DNA of 64,000 nucleotides from Cellulomonas cellasea. Lineage in GTDB: Bacteria > Actinomycetota > Actinomycetes > Actinomycetales > Cellulomonadaceae. This document shows, one piece after another, positions 41,391 through 49,488 of this stretch. Each line of letters starts with the position of its first letter. Positions within the stretch are counted from its first letter, which is position 1. Position numbers and translations under genes: made by a program. The stretch spans positions 248,001 through 312,000 of the forward strand of contig NZ_JAUDBQ010000001.1 in NCBI RefSeq assembly GCF_030372105.1, given 5' to 3'. The notes beneath the pieces are model-generated. The model ran no database searches, was not told the origin of the DNA, and was given only the letters and a program-made list of their open reading frames with translations.

Positions 41391-42614
41391 ATGAGTGTGC
41401 TCGATGGCCGTGACTCGGCCGCACGGGTCAGCGAGATCACGGTGCTGCGGCAACCCGTGGTGCACCCGGACCGGGCTGTCTACGGCTACGCGATCCGCGT
41501 GGTCGTGCTCGACGGCACGGGGACGCCGTTCCCCGAGCACCAGGTCGAGCACCTGATCGAGGCCGAGTACGCGAAGCTCGACTTCGCGGTGCTGGCCGGC
41601 GACCGCGCCATCCTGCTGCGCGCGACGAACCGCCTGCTCACCGGCGACCTCGCCACCCCGGCCAGCTCCCACGGCGTCGTCCTCGAGCTCTCGCCCCTGC
41701 TCGCCCAGCGCGCCGACGCGCGGCTCCTCGTCGACGCGGCCCGGCAGCGCGGCGCCCGCATCGCCCTCGCCGACTACTCCGGCAGCTCCTCGCAGGACGA
41801 GCTGCTCCCCCAGGTCGACCTCGTGAAGATCGACGTGGCGCGCGGCCCGGACCGGGTCAGCGAGCTCGTGTCCCGGGCGCATGCCGCCGGCGCCACGGTC
41901 ATCGGCGAGCGCGCCGACAACCGCGAGCGGATCCGCCTCGGCCAGCAGGCCGGCGTCGACCTGCTCCAGGGCCCCATGTTCCAGCGCCACCCCGAGACCA
42001 CGGGCCGCGACTTCTCCGCGGGCGAGCTCCAGTGCCTCGAGCTCATGCAGCTCCTCAGCGCGGAGTCCATCGACCAGGCCGCCGTGGTGCGGGTGGTCAG
42101 CTCGGACCCCGAGCTCGCGATCCGGGTGCTGCACCTGGTGAACTCGAGCGTGTACGCGCTGCGCCGCGAGGTCGACTCGGTGCACCAGGCTGTGGTGCTG
42201 GTCGGCCCGCAGCAGCTCTCCGCCCTGGCGATGGCCTCGCTCATCGACTCGCGCCCCACCACCGTGGGGGCCCTGTGGGCGACGCTCACCCGCGCGCTGA
42301 CCTGCCGCAGCCTCACCGGCGAGGACGCCGCGTACACCGTGGGGCTGCTCTCCGCCGTCGCCTCCCAGCTCGGCGTCGCCACCAGCGACCTGGTGAGCCG
42401 CACAGGCGTCTCCAACGACGTCGCGCGCGCCCTCAACGAGCAGACCGGCCCCTACGGCCCGACGCTGGCCGCGGTGCTCGCCCACGAGGAGAACGACGTC
42501 GACGGCGTCCGCGCGACGGGCCTGGAGCCCTACGACGTGGCCCACGCGTACCTCGCCGCCGTGCCCGAGGCCCTCGCCACGGCGACGTCCCTGGCGGTCG
42601 GGTCCCGGTCGTAG
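41391..42614 (+). CDS. Degenerate EAL plus HDOD domain protein (YuxH-like)
   Basis: 407 aa from ATG 41391; a GTG at 41349 in frame overlaps the promoter and is rejected. Residues about 14-200 are an EAL-like TIM barrel (VLRQPVVHPDRAVYGYAI, VVLELSPLLAQRADARLLV, RIALADYSGSSSQDELLPQVDLVKIDVA, HAAGATVIGERADN). The catalytic EAL signature is replaced by YAIRV, so c-di-GMP cleavage is unlikely. Residues about 205-395 are an HDOD domain (CLELMQLLSAESIDQAAVVRVVSSDPELAIRVLHLVNSSVYALRREVDSVHQAVVLVGPQQLSALAM). Such proteins are signalling adaptors. A flagellar-type promoter precedes it, suggesting a role in motility or its coordination with second messengers. Confidence 0.85.
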   Translation: MSVLDGRDSAARVSEITVLRQPVVHPDRAVYGYAIRVVVLDGTGTPFPEHQVEHLIEAEYAKLDFAVLAGDRAILLRATNRLLTGDLATPASSHGVVLELSPLLAQRADARLLVDAARQRGARIALADYSGSSSQDELLPQVDLVKIDVARGPDRVSELVSRAHAAGATVIGERADNRERIRLGQQAGVDLLQGPMFQRHPETTGRDFSAGELQCLELMQLLSAESIDQAAVVRVVSSDPELAIRVLHLVNSSVYALRREVDSVHQAVVLVGPQQLSALAMASLIDSRPTTVGALWATLTRALTCRSLTGEDAAYTVGLLSAVASQLGVATSDLVSRTGVSNDVARALNEQTGPYGPTLAAVLAHEENDVDGVRATGLEPYDVAHAYLAAVPEALATATSLAVGSRS

Positions 42615-42640
42615 CCAGGTTCGCGACGTAACCTGTGACA

Positions 42641-42883
42641 GTGCCATCACTGATCGAGGTCGTGCTCCACCCGGATCGCCGTCAGGCGAACCCGGAGCCG
42701 CTCGACGTCAGCCTGCGCCCGGTGTTCCTCGTCGGCATCGTGGTCTGGCTGGTCGCACTGGGCGTCTCGGCGCTGCTGTGGTGGCGCGGCACGATCGACA
42801 GCACCTCGCTGTGGGTGTGCGCCACCGGCATGCTGCTCGGCGCCGGCGGCTACCTCTGGTCACGGCAGAAGCCGGGCCGCTGA
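42641..42883 (+). CDS. DUF2530 small membrane protein
   Basis: 80 aa from GTG 42641; GTG at 42635 is an alternative. Residues LHPDRRQANPEPLDVSLRPVFLVG are the DUF2530 opening, followed by two helices (VFLVGIVVWLVALGVSALLWW and TSLWVCATGMLLGAGGYLWS). A conserved but uncharacterised actinobacterial membrane protein. It is convergent with the MFS gene, 22 bp apart. Confidence 0.8.
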   Translation: MPSLIEVVLHPDRRQANPEPLDVSLRPVFLVGIVVWLVALGVSALLWWRGTIDSTSLWVCATGMLLGAGGYLWSRQKPGR

Positions 42884-42905
42884 CCCCTGCGCTCGTGTCG
42901 AGCGC

Positions 42906-44249
42906 TCAGGGCAGCTCCTCGCGGGAGCGCACCGCCCCGCCACCCCACGTCAGCTCCACCCCCGCGCGCCGGCGCGTCGTGGCGTTCGCGTGCACCGACC
43001 ATCGCGGCACCCACCGCGCGAGCGCGCCCGCAGCGAGCAGCCCCAGGCCGCCGATGGTCGCGATGCCCGCCGCGAGGCTGCCCAGCGCGGCCCCGGCCGA
43101 GACCACCAGCGGCCCCGCCGCGGCGCCCGAGTCCTGCAGCAGCCGCCACGCGCCGAGGAACTGCGAGCGTCCGGCCACGGGCGCCACGTCGGCGCCCAGC
43201 GTCATGAGGATCCCGGAGCCGATGCCGTTGCCCAGCCCCATGACCATCGCCACCACGGCCAGGCTGACGAGGCTGTGGGTCAGCGGCAGCACGGCGATGC
43301 TCAGCCCCAGCACCAGCATCGACGGCACCGCCACCCACATCCGCCCGCGCCGGTCCATGACCCGGCCCGCCGGGTAGAACAGCAGCATGTCCACGGCCCC
43401 CGAGAGGCCGAAGACGAGGCTCGTGGCCGTCGGGGACAAGCCGATGTGCTCCGACCACAGCGGCAGCACCACCTGCTTGCTGGCCCGGACGGCGCCCACC
43501 AGCACCACCGCCGTGCCGAGCGTCGCCAGCACCCGCCAGTGCTGTGCCAGCACCTGCCGGGTCGAGACGCGGACCGCCGCGGCGCGGGCCGCCCGCCCGC
43601 CGCCCTCGACGTCGGGGACCAGCAGCACCACCAGGCCCGCGGCGAACGCGGTGCCGACCGCGAGCCAGAACACCCCGCGCAACTCGGTGAAGTGCAGCAC
43701 CGCCGCGCCGAGGAACGGCCCGAGGAACGACCCGATGCGCGTCACGCCGCCGAGCGTCGACATGGCCCGCGCCCGGTTCACCACAGGCGTCACCTCGGTG
43801 AGGTACGAGTGCCGGGCCAGGTGGAACACCGAGCTCGCCGCGCCCGTGCCCAGCACCGCGACGCCGAAGGTCAACAGGTTGGGCGCCAGCGCGCACCCGG
43901 CGAGCGTGAGCAGCGCGAGGACCGTCGCGACGAGCATCGCCCGCCGGTCGCCCACCCGGGCGGCCAGGGCCCCGGCGGGCACGTCGCCGAGCACCTGCCC
44001 GACGCCGAGCAGCGCCACCAGGACGCTCGCCCCCGCCAGGCTCGCGCCCAGGTCGGAGGCCGCCAGCGCCACCACCGGCAGGATCGCCCCGAGCCCGATC
44101 TCGAAGACCAGGCTGGGCGCGAGCACCCCGGCGAGCACGGCGCCTGAGGACAGCTTCGCGACCCGCGTGGGGCCGGGTTCAGGCTTGGCGGGCTCCTCAG
44201 GCTCGGCGGGCTCGGGCATGGCGGGCTCAGGCGGCTTCGGAGCCGTCAT
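42906..44249 (-). CDS. MFS transporter
   Basis: 447 aa from ATG 44249, overlapping the sacsin-like stop by 4 bp; longer in-frame sequence upstream lies inside that gene. About 12 hydrophobic helices from residue 35. Signature loop 2-3: GDVPAGALAARVGDRRAML; loop 8-9: FYPAGRVMDRRGRMWV. A Pro/Glu-rich cytoplasmic N-tail (1-28) precedes TM1. Drug or sugar efflux is possible; the substrate cannot be told from sequence. Last gene of the csp-DUF3027-ATPase-MFS operon. Confidence 0.85.
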   Translation of the reverse strand: MTAPKPPEPAMPEPAEPEEPAKPEPGPTRVAKLSSGAVLAGVLAPSLVFEIGLGAILPVVALAASDLGASLAGASVLVALLGVGQVLGDVPAGALAARVGDRRAMLVATVLALLTLAGCALAPNLLTFGVAVLGTGAASSVFHLARHSYLTEVTPVVNRARAMSTLGGVTRIGSFLGPFLGAAVLHFTELRGVFWLAVGTAFAAGLVVLLVPDVEGGGRAARAAAVRVSTRQVLAQHWRVLATLGTAVVLVGAVRASKQVVLPLWSEHIGLSPTATSLVFGLSGAVDMLLFYPAGRVMDRRGRMWVAVPSMLVLGLSIAVLPLTHSLVSLAVVAMVMGLGNGIGSGILMTLGADVAPVAGRSQFLGAWRLLQDSGAAAGPLVVSAGAALGSLAAGIATIGGLGLLAAGALARWVPRWSVHANATTRRRAGVELTWGGGAVRSREELP

Positions 44250-47200
44250 CCACGCGCCTGCAGGTCGGGGTCCAGAGCCGCCTCGACCCGCAGCTCGGCA
44301 AGCCGGTCGGGGTCGGTGAGCACCGTCTCCACCGCATGCCGGGCCCAGAACCGCCCGGCGGCCTGCGCGAGGCCGCGCGCCAGCCCGGCGAGCTGCGTCG
44401 CGTGCACCACCGCGGTCTCGCCGTGGCCCTCGACCCACCAGTCGACGGGCACGCCGTCGACCCGCAGGCTGTCGTGCTCGATCCATGTGGCGGGGGCGCC
44501 AGGCAGCAGCGCCAGGACCTCTGGGGGTGTGGGGACGCGAGCAGGGCTGCCATCGCCCTCGTCATCGGCGTCGCCCTCGTCGTCGGTGTCGTCGTCGGTG
44601 TCGTCGGTGTCAGACGAGTCGCCGGTCTCGGACGTGTCGTCGCCCAAATCGTCGTCGGAGGGGGCCGCGTCCACCCGCCCAGGCGCCAGGTCGGAGGCCA
44701 GCGGCAGGTCCAGCAGCGCGGCCAACGCCTCGGCCGTCGAGCGGTCCGCGTCCGCCGGCTGCCCGGGCAGCAGCGCCGGCACGGGGATCAGCGCTGCCAG
44801 ATCGGTGCGCTGCAGCCACATCGGGGCGTCGGCCACGGCCATGTCGTCGGTGTCCGCGACCTGCGCGTCCTCGGCTGAGACCAGGGCGGGCAGCAGGTCG
44901 ACGCCCTCCCCCGGGCCGTCCTGCGGCGCGTGCCTGGCGATCCACGCCCAGGTGCGCCACAGCCCGACGGCGAGCGTCAGGTCGACGGGGGTGCCCGCGT
45001 CCCCCAGCCCGTCGAGCAGCACCCCCCAGGCGGCGGCGTCCAGGTGGTGCAGGTCGCTGACGCCGCCCAGCGCGCGCTGCGCCTCGGCGTCGAGGCCGGA
45101 CACCGCGGCGGGCGGCGGCGGCAGCAGCTCCCGGGCCGCCTCGTCGGCGTCGGCGGGGGCGAACGGGCGGCCCAGGCCGAGCCCGGACCGCGTGCGCAGC
45201 CACCAGGCGGTGTACGAGGGCGCCGTGCGGGCCACACCCTCGGCGCGCACCGGCTCGAGCAGGGCCGACCGCAGCCGCGGCACGCTGGCGATGCGTGCCA
45301 GAACCTGCGGCCACGCGTCGTCGGCGACGGCGTCGAGGTCCGCGACGGCGACGATCTCGGCCACATAGGAGCCCGCCCCGAGCACCCGGGCGAGCTCGGC
45401 GACGTAGTCCTCCCAGCCGTCGAGGGACTGCGCGACGAGTTGGTCGGCGCCGTCGGCGTCGAGGTCGAGCGCGTCCACGTCCACCACGACGTCGCCGACC
45501 CGCACCGTCACCAGGTCGTCGCGCACGCCCACGGCGACCAGCACGTCGGCGCCCCACCGTTCCAGGGTGGCGACCTCCACCGCCGCGAGCACGCGCGCGT
45601 CGAGCAGGCGCTCCGCGTCGGAGCCCGGCAGCAGCAGGCCGTGGGCGGGGGTGGGCTCGCCGTCGGCGGCGGGCAGCGTGAGCAGGCCCAGCCACGCCGT
45701 GACCTCGGCCGGGAGCGCCAGCGCGGAGTCGGGGCCCCGCTCGTCGAGCGCCGCGCTGACCAGTGTGAGCACCGCGTCGGTCACCTCGTCGGCGAGGCGC
45801 AGGTCGTCGTCGTCGGCCTGGTCGAGCACCGCCTGCCGCACCGCCGGGTGGGCCAGCAGGCCCGCGGCGTCCGAGGCTGTCGCGCCGAGGGCCTCCAGCA
45901 GCGGGTGCGCGGCCTCGGGGTGCACGACGCGCAGCCCCCAGCGGGACAGCACCTCGAAGGCGGCGTCCTGCGCGGCGTCGCCCGCGCCGATGTCGCGCAG
46001 CACCAGCCCCCGGGCGCCGCGCACCACCCGGCCGTCGGCCAGCGGCACCGGCAGCGCGCCCAGTTGCTCGCGGACGTCCGGCTCGGAGGCCACGGGCGCC
46101 AGCGCGGCGTACAGGTCCCGCCACCGGCCCGGGTCGGCGCCACCGGCCGCGGGCAGCTCCTCGACCAGGTCGGACAGGTCCCGCAGCTCGACGCCCAGCG
46201 TGCGCGCCGCCGCCTCCGAGCCCGGGGCGAGGCGCACCAGCCCCGAGGCGTGCTCGGCCAACGCCGCCACGGCCCCAGGGTCCCGTCCGGCCGGCCCGGA
46301 GAGCGCCACCGCGCGCCGTGGCTCGAGTAGGCCGCCCACCACGGCGTCGCCGCCGTCCGTGTCGGCGTCGGGCAATGGCCGCGCCGCCGGGGCCAGCAGC
46401 GGGGTGCTGGCGAGCCGCTCCACCAGCCGCTCGCGCAGGGCGCCGTCCAGCCAGCCACCCGGCAGCCCGGTGGGCGCCAGGGCCAGCGGGTCGTCTCCGG
46501 CGTCCGCGAGCGTGATCGCGAGCCGGGCGTACACGTCCGCCGCGTGGTCCAGCACCGCGTCCGTCAGCGGCCCGCGGGCCACGTGGCGCCGTGCGGGGTC
46601 CAGCGGGAGCGTCGCCACCAGCAGCGCTGGCGCCGTGCACGGCTCGTCGGTGGGCGTGGGGGCGTGCACCACGCGCTCCCAGTGGGCGCCCGCGCCGGCG
46701 ACGGGCACCGCCCAGGTGACCCGCCAGCCGCGCGCGTCGCGCTCCTCGACGGGCCGGTCGGCGAGCAGCGCGAGGTCCAGCTCGCCCTGCGCGGACGCCA
46801 CATGCCACCGGTCCCCCACCTGCGCGATGCGCCGCACCGGCTGATCGGCGCCGTCGTCCTCGACGACGATCTCCACCAGGCCGGGAAGCGCCAGCAGCAG
46901 CGGGTCGCCCACGGCGGCGAGCAGGGCCCGCACCTCGTCGGTGGCGACCTCGTCACGCAGCTCGAGCACCACTGCGGTGTCGTAGCCCGTCGGCGGGGTC
47001 CCCTCGGCGGGCAGCGGCAGCCGCAGCGCGGGCAGCGAGCCGTCCCGGCGGCGCACCTCCTCCGCGAGTGCGGGCAGGTCTGCGGAGGCCTCGGCCAGCA
47101 GCTCGCGGGTGTCCGCGAGCGAGAACCGCACCCCGCCGGAGGCGGACAGCACCGACACCTCGTCGGCGACGGAGCGGACGGCGGCGAATCCCACGCCGAA

Positions 47201-47560
47201 CCGGCCGACGACGCCGGGAGTCGCGGCGCTCCCCTCAGGCGCGTCGCGCTTCGCCGAGGCGCGCATCGACGCGAGCGACGCCACTCCCGCGGCGTCCAGC
47301 GGGGCGCCCGTGTTCGCCGCGACGAGCACGGCGCCGTCCTGCGTGTCGGCGAGCCGCAGCAGCAGCCGTCCCGGCATGCCCGCACGGGTGGCGGCGTCCG
47401 ACGCGTTCTGCGCGAGCTCGACGAGGACCCGGTCGCGGTAGTACCCGCGGGCGTGGTCCTCCTCGGTGTTGGCGTCCTCGCGGAGCCGGGCCGCTGAGGC
47501 CCGCCACGCCTCCAGCACGGCGGCGCGCAACGCCGCCGTGTCGAAGGCGTCCGAGGTCAC
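44246..47560 (-). CDS. Sacsin-like protein with HSP90-type ATPase domain
   Basis: 1104 aa, GTG at 47560 overlapping the DUF3027 stop (GTGA). N-terminal GHKL ATPase: N-box VLVELAQNASDAATRAG, G1 region QDGAVLVAANTGAPLD, G2 VGRFGVGFAAVRSVADEVSVLS, as in the sacsin repeat of eukaryotes and in HSP90. The middle 700 residues are unlike anything I recognise. Near the C-terminus is an acidic Asp/Thr/Glu run (about 975-1015), followed by VPTPPEVLALLPGAP and a final helical domain. Annotated in Actinobacteria as a sacsin N-terminal ATP-binding-like protein. Chaperone-like activity is inferred from the fold only; substrates are unknown. Linked with DUF3027 and a cold-shock protein. Confidence 0.8.
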   Translation of the reverse strand: MTSDAFDTAALRAAVLEAWRASAARLREDANTEEDHARGYYRDRVLVELAQNASDAATRAGMPGRLLLRLADTQDGAVLVAANTGAPLDAAGVASLASMRASAKRDAPEGSAATPGVVGRFGVGFAAVRSVADEVSVLSASGGVRFSLADTRELLAEASADLPALAEEVRRRDGSLPALRLPLPAEGTPPTGYDTAVVLELRDEVATDEVRALLAAVGDPLLLALPGLVEIVVEDDGADQPVRRIAQVGDRWHVASAQGELDLALLADRPVEERDARGWRVTWAVPVAGAGAHWERVVHAPTPTDEPCTAPALLVATLPLDPARRHVARGPLTDAVLDHAADVYARLAITLADAGDDPLALAPTGLPGGWLDGALRERLVERLASTPLLAPAARPLPDADTDGGDAVVGGLLEPRRAVALSGPAGRDPGAVAALAEHASGLVRLAPGSEAAARTLGVELRDLSDLVEELPAAGGADPGRWRDLYAALAPVASEPDVREQLGALPVPLADGRVVRGARGLVLRDIGAGDAAQDAAFEVLSRWGLRVVHPEAAHPLLEALGATASDAAGLLAHPAVRQAVLDQADDDDLRLADEVTDAVLTLVSAALDERGPDSALALPAEVTAWLGLLTLPAADGEPTPAHGLLLPGSDAERLLDARVLAAVEVATLERWGADVLVAVGVRDDLVTVRVGDVVVDVDALDLDADGADQLVAQSLDGWEDYVAELARVLGAGSYVAEIVAVADLDAVADDAWPQVLARIASVPRLRSALLEPVRAEGVARTAPSYTAWWLRTRSGLGLGRPFAPADADEAARELLPPPPAAVSGLDAEAQRALGGVSDLHHLDAAAWGVLLDGLGDAGTPVDLTLAVGLWRTWAWIARHAPQDGPGEGVDLLPALVSAEDAQVADTDDMAVADAPMWLQRTDLAALIPVPALLPGQPADADRSTAEALAALLDLPLASDLAPGRVDAAPSDDDLGDDTSETGDSSDTDDTDDDTDDEGDADDEGDGSPARVPTPPEVLALLPGAPATWIEHDSLRVDGVPVDWWVEGHGETAVVHATQLAGLARGLAQAAGRFWARHAVETVLTDPDRLAELRVEAALDPDLQARG
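44563..44645 (-). repeat. Repetitive tract encoding the acidic run of the sacsin-like protein
   Basis: GTCGTCGGT-type repeats (plus strand) encode mixed Asp/Thr/Glu/Ser. Low complexity, in frame, possibly prone to length change. Confidence 0.7.
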
Positions 47561-48483
47561 CGGTCCGGGCTCAGCGTGTCGGCGACCTCGTCGGCGGCTG
47601 GCACGTCCGAGACGATCTCGGGCACGACGACCGCGGCGGTGGGGACCTCGGCCGGGCCCGCGTCAGCGTCGGAGGCGGCTGCGTCGGCGGAGGCGGAGGC
47701 GGTGGCGTCGGGGGTGTCGGCGTCCATCCGGACCACCTCCACCTCCATCTCGTCGATGCTCGGGTCGGGGGCCGGCCAGTCGCTCGGATGCGGCTCCACG
47801 TCCGTCTCGGAGTGCGCGCCGCAGCCGTGGTCGAGGCTCACCACGCGCCCGTCGTCGGGGGACCACTCGTTCGCGCAGACCCCGAAGAGGCGCCCCAGGG
47901 AGCCCTGCAACGGGATCAGGAACGCGCAGGTGACGCAGGCGGCGGCAGCGGTGACCGCGCCGGCGGCCGTGGGCCCCTGCGAGCCGCGGTACCAGCGCTC
48001 GGCCACCTCGTCGAGGCCCTGCGGCGACAGCACGCGGGCACGGGCGAGGGCGAGCTCGTCAATGGCGACCTCGTCGACCTCGGGGTCGCCGGTGGGCGTC
48101 CACCCCGGCTCGAGGCGCGGGTCGTCGGCGCGGAACGGCAGCACGTCGCCGGGGCCGATGTCGCCCGGGCGCAGCCGCTCCGACCACGGCACCCACTCGG
48201 GGGCGAGGATCGCGTCGTCGCCGGGCAGCAGCACTGCCTCGCACACCGTGGCGGTGCGGGCGCGGGGCGCCCGGGCGACGGTGACAGTCCAGGCCCAGCC
48301 CCGGTAGCCCTTGGCCGCGCTGGCGAACCGGTGGGAGACCAGCCGCTCGCTCTCGACGACGGCGCCCAGGTACTCGCCGACGTCCGCCGGGTGCTCGGCC
48401 AGCTCGACTGCCGCCGCGCGGGCCAGCTCGACTGTCGACTCAGAGCGGAGGACGGCGTCCTTCGTCGCGGTGGCCATCCTCAC
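47557..48483 (-). CDS. DUF3027 protein with a Cys cluster
   Basis: 308 aa, GTG at 48483 (or ATG 48477). N-terminal 130 residues include STVELARAAAVELAEHPADVGEYLG and GYRGWAWTVTVARAPRARTATVCEAVLLPGDDAILAPEWVPWSERLRPGDIGPGDVLP, the DUF3027 core. A Cys/His cluster follows (VTCAFLIPLQG, FGVCANEWSPDDG, DHGCGAHSE), likely a metal site. The C-terminus is acidic and Ala-rich. Function unknown. ATGA/GTGA coupling to the csp gene and to the ATPase gene. Confidence 0.85.
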   Translation of the reverse strand: MRMATATKDAVLRSESTVELARAAAVELAEHPADVGEYLGAVVESERLVSHRFASAAKGYRGWAWTVTVARAPRARTATVCEAVLLPGDDAILAPEWVPWSERLRPGDIGPGDVLPFRADDPRLEPGWTPTGDPEVDEVAIDELALARARVLSPQGLDEVAERWYRGSQGPTAAGAVTAAAACVTCAFLIPLQGSLGRLFGVCANEWSPDDGRVVSLDHGCGAHSETDVEPHPSDWPAPDPSIDEMEVEVVRMDADTPDATASASADAAASDADAGPAEVPTAAVVVPEIVSDVPAADEVADTLSPDR

Positions 48484-48863
48484 GCCTCGAGGTCGTCGGC
48501 GACGGCGCGCAGCACAGCGGCGACCTTGGTCGCCCCGCCCTTCTCGGGGTAGCGGCCGCGACGCAGGCCGTTGCCGACCCCGTCGAGCAGCTTGATGAGG
48601 TCTTCGATGATGACGGCCATGTCGTCGGCCGGCTTGCGCTGCGCCTTCGCGACCGACGGCACCGGGTCGAGGACCTTCACGGACAGCGCCTGCGGGCCGC
48701 GTCGCCCGTCAGCCACCCCGAACTCGACCTTGGCCCCTGGCTTGGGAGCCGCCGCCCCCGCGGGCAGCGCCGAGGCGTGCAGGAAGACCTCGTCGCCCTC
48801 GTCGCTGGCGATGAATCCGAATCCGCGCTCGGTGTCGAACCACTTGACCTTGCCGGTGGGCAC
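48480..48863 (-). CDS. Cold-shock domain protein with C-terminal extension
   Basis: 127 aa, GTG at 48863. Residues 1-67 are a CSD: GKVKWFDTERGFGFIASDEGDEVFLHASAL with RNP1 (GFGFI) and RNP2 (VFLHA) RNA-binding motifs. Residues 68-127 (VAKAQRKPADDMAVIIEDLIKLLDGVGNGLRRGRYPEKGGATKVAAVLRAVADDLE) are an added helical domain that E. coli CspA lacks but actinobacterial CspB-like proteins have. Probably an RNA chaperone. First gene of a four-gene operon. Confidence 0.93.
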   Translation of the reverse strand: MPTGKVKWFDTERGFGFIASDEGDEVFLHASALPAGAAAPKPGAKVEFGVADGRRGPQALSVKVLDPVPSVAKAQRKPADDMAVIIEDLIKLLDGVGNGLRRGRYPEKGGATKVAAVLRAVADDLEA

Positions 48864-48997
48864 CGCAACCCCTGGTGTTCGATGGATGAATACTGGCCAA
48901 TGCTACCTGTTGAGGCTGTCGCGCCATCGTCGCGCGCCGTGCCGGGGGCGCCGGGTCTGGACGGTGTCGCGGCGGGCCGCGGACGTATCGTGCCGGG

Positions 48998-49369
48998 ATG
49001 GGAGACGACGGCACGGCGGAGCCGGACCCGACCGGAGCCCGGGAGCGGTTGGAACGGCGCAGGCGCGACGCCGTCGAGCGGCTGCGGTCCCTGCGCGGCG
49101 ACCTGGCCGGCCTGTTCGACGCGCAGCGCGACACCGCCACCGACGACGAGCACGATCCGGAGGGCGCCACCCTCGCATTCGAGCGCGCGCAGGCGGACGC
49201 CCTCGCGCAGGCCGCCCTCGAGCAGGTCACCGAGATCGACGCGGCGCTGCGCAGGCTGGAGTCGGGCGACTACGGGCGGTGCGAGGCCTGCGGCGAGCCC
49301 ATCTCCCCCGGGCGGTTGGAGGCGCGGCCGGCGGCGCGGACCTGCATCAGGTGCGCGTCCCGGTCGTGA
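48998..49369 (+). CDS. DksA/TraR-family zinc-finger protein
   Basis: 123 aa, ATG at 48998, divergent from csp. A coiled-coil N-half (ARERLERRRRDAVERLRSLRGDLAGLFDA, TLAFERAQADALAQAALEQVTEIDAALRRLESGDYGRCEACG) ends in a CxxC-x17-CxxC zinc finger (CEACGEPISPGRLEARPAARTCIRC). Such proteins reach into the RNA polymerase secondary channel, often with ppGpp. The coiled-coil tip lacks the DxxDxA of E. coli DksA, so direct DksA-like action is uncertain. Confidence 0.88.
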   Translation: MGDDGTAEPDPTGARERLERRRRDAVERLRSLRGDLAGLFDAQRDTATDDEHDPEGATLAFERAQADALAQAALEQVTEIDAALRRLESGDYGRCEACGEPISPGRLEARPAARTCIRCASRS

Positions 49370-49488
49370 CGGGACCGCCGGGCGGGCTGACCTGCGCGGC
49401 CGCACGTGGCGCGCGGCCAAGGGCCGCCCCTCGGCCATAGGGCGTCGTCGCAGGGTAGGAGGTCCATCCGACACGTATCGTGGGAGGG

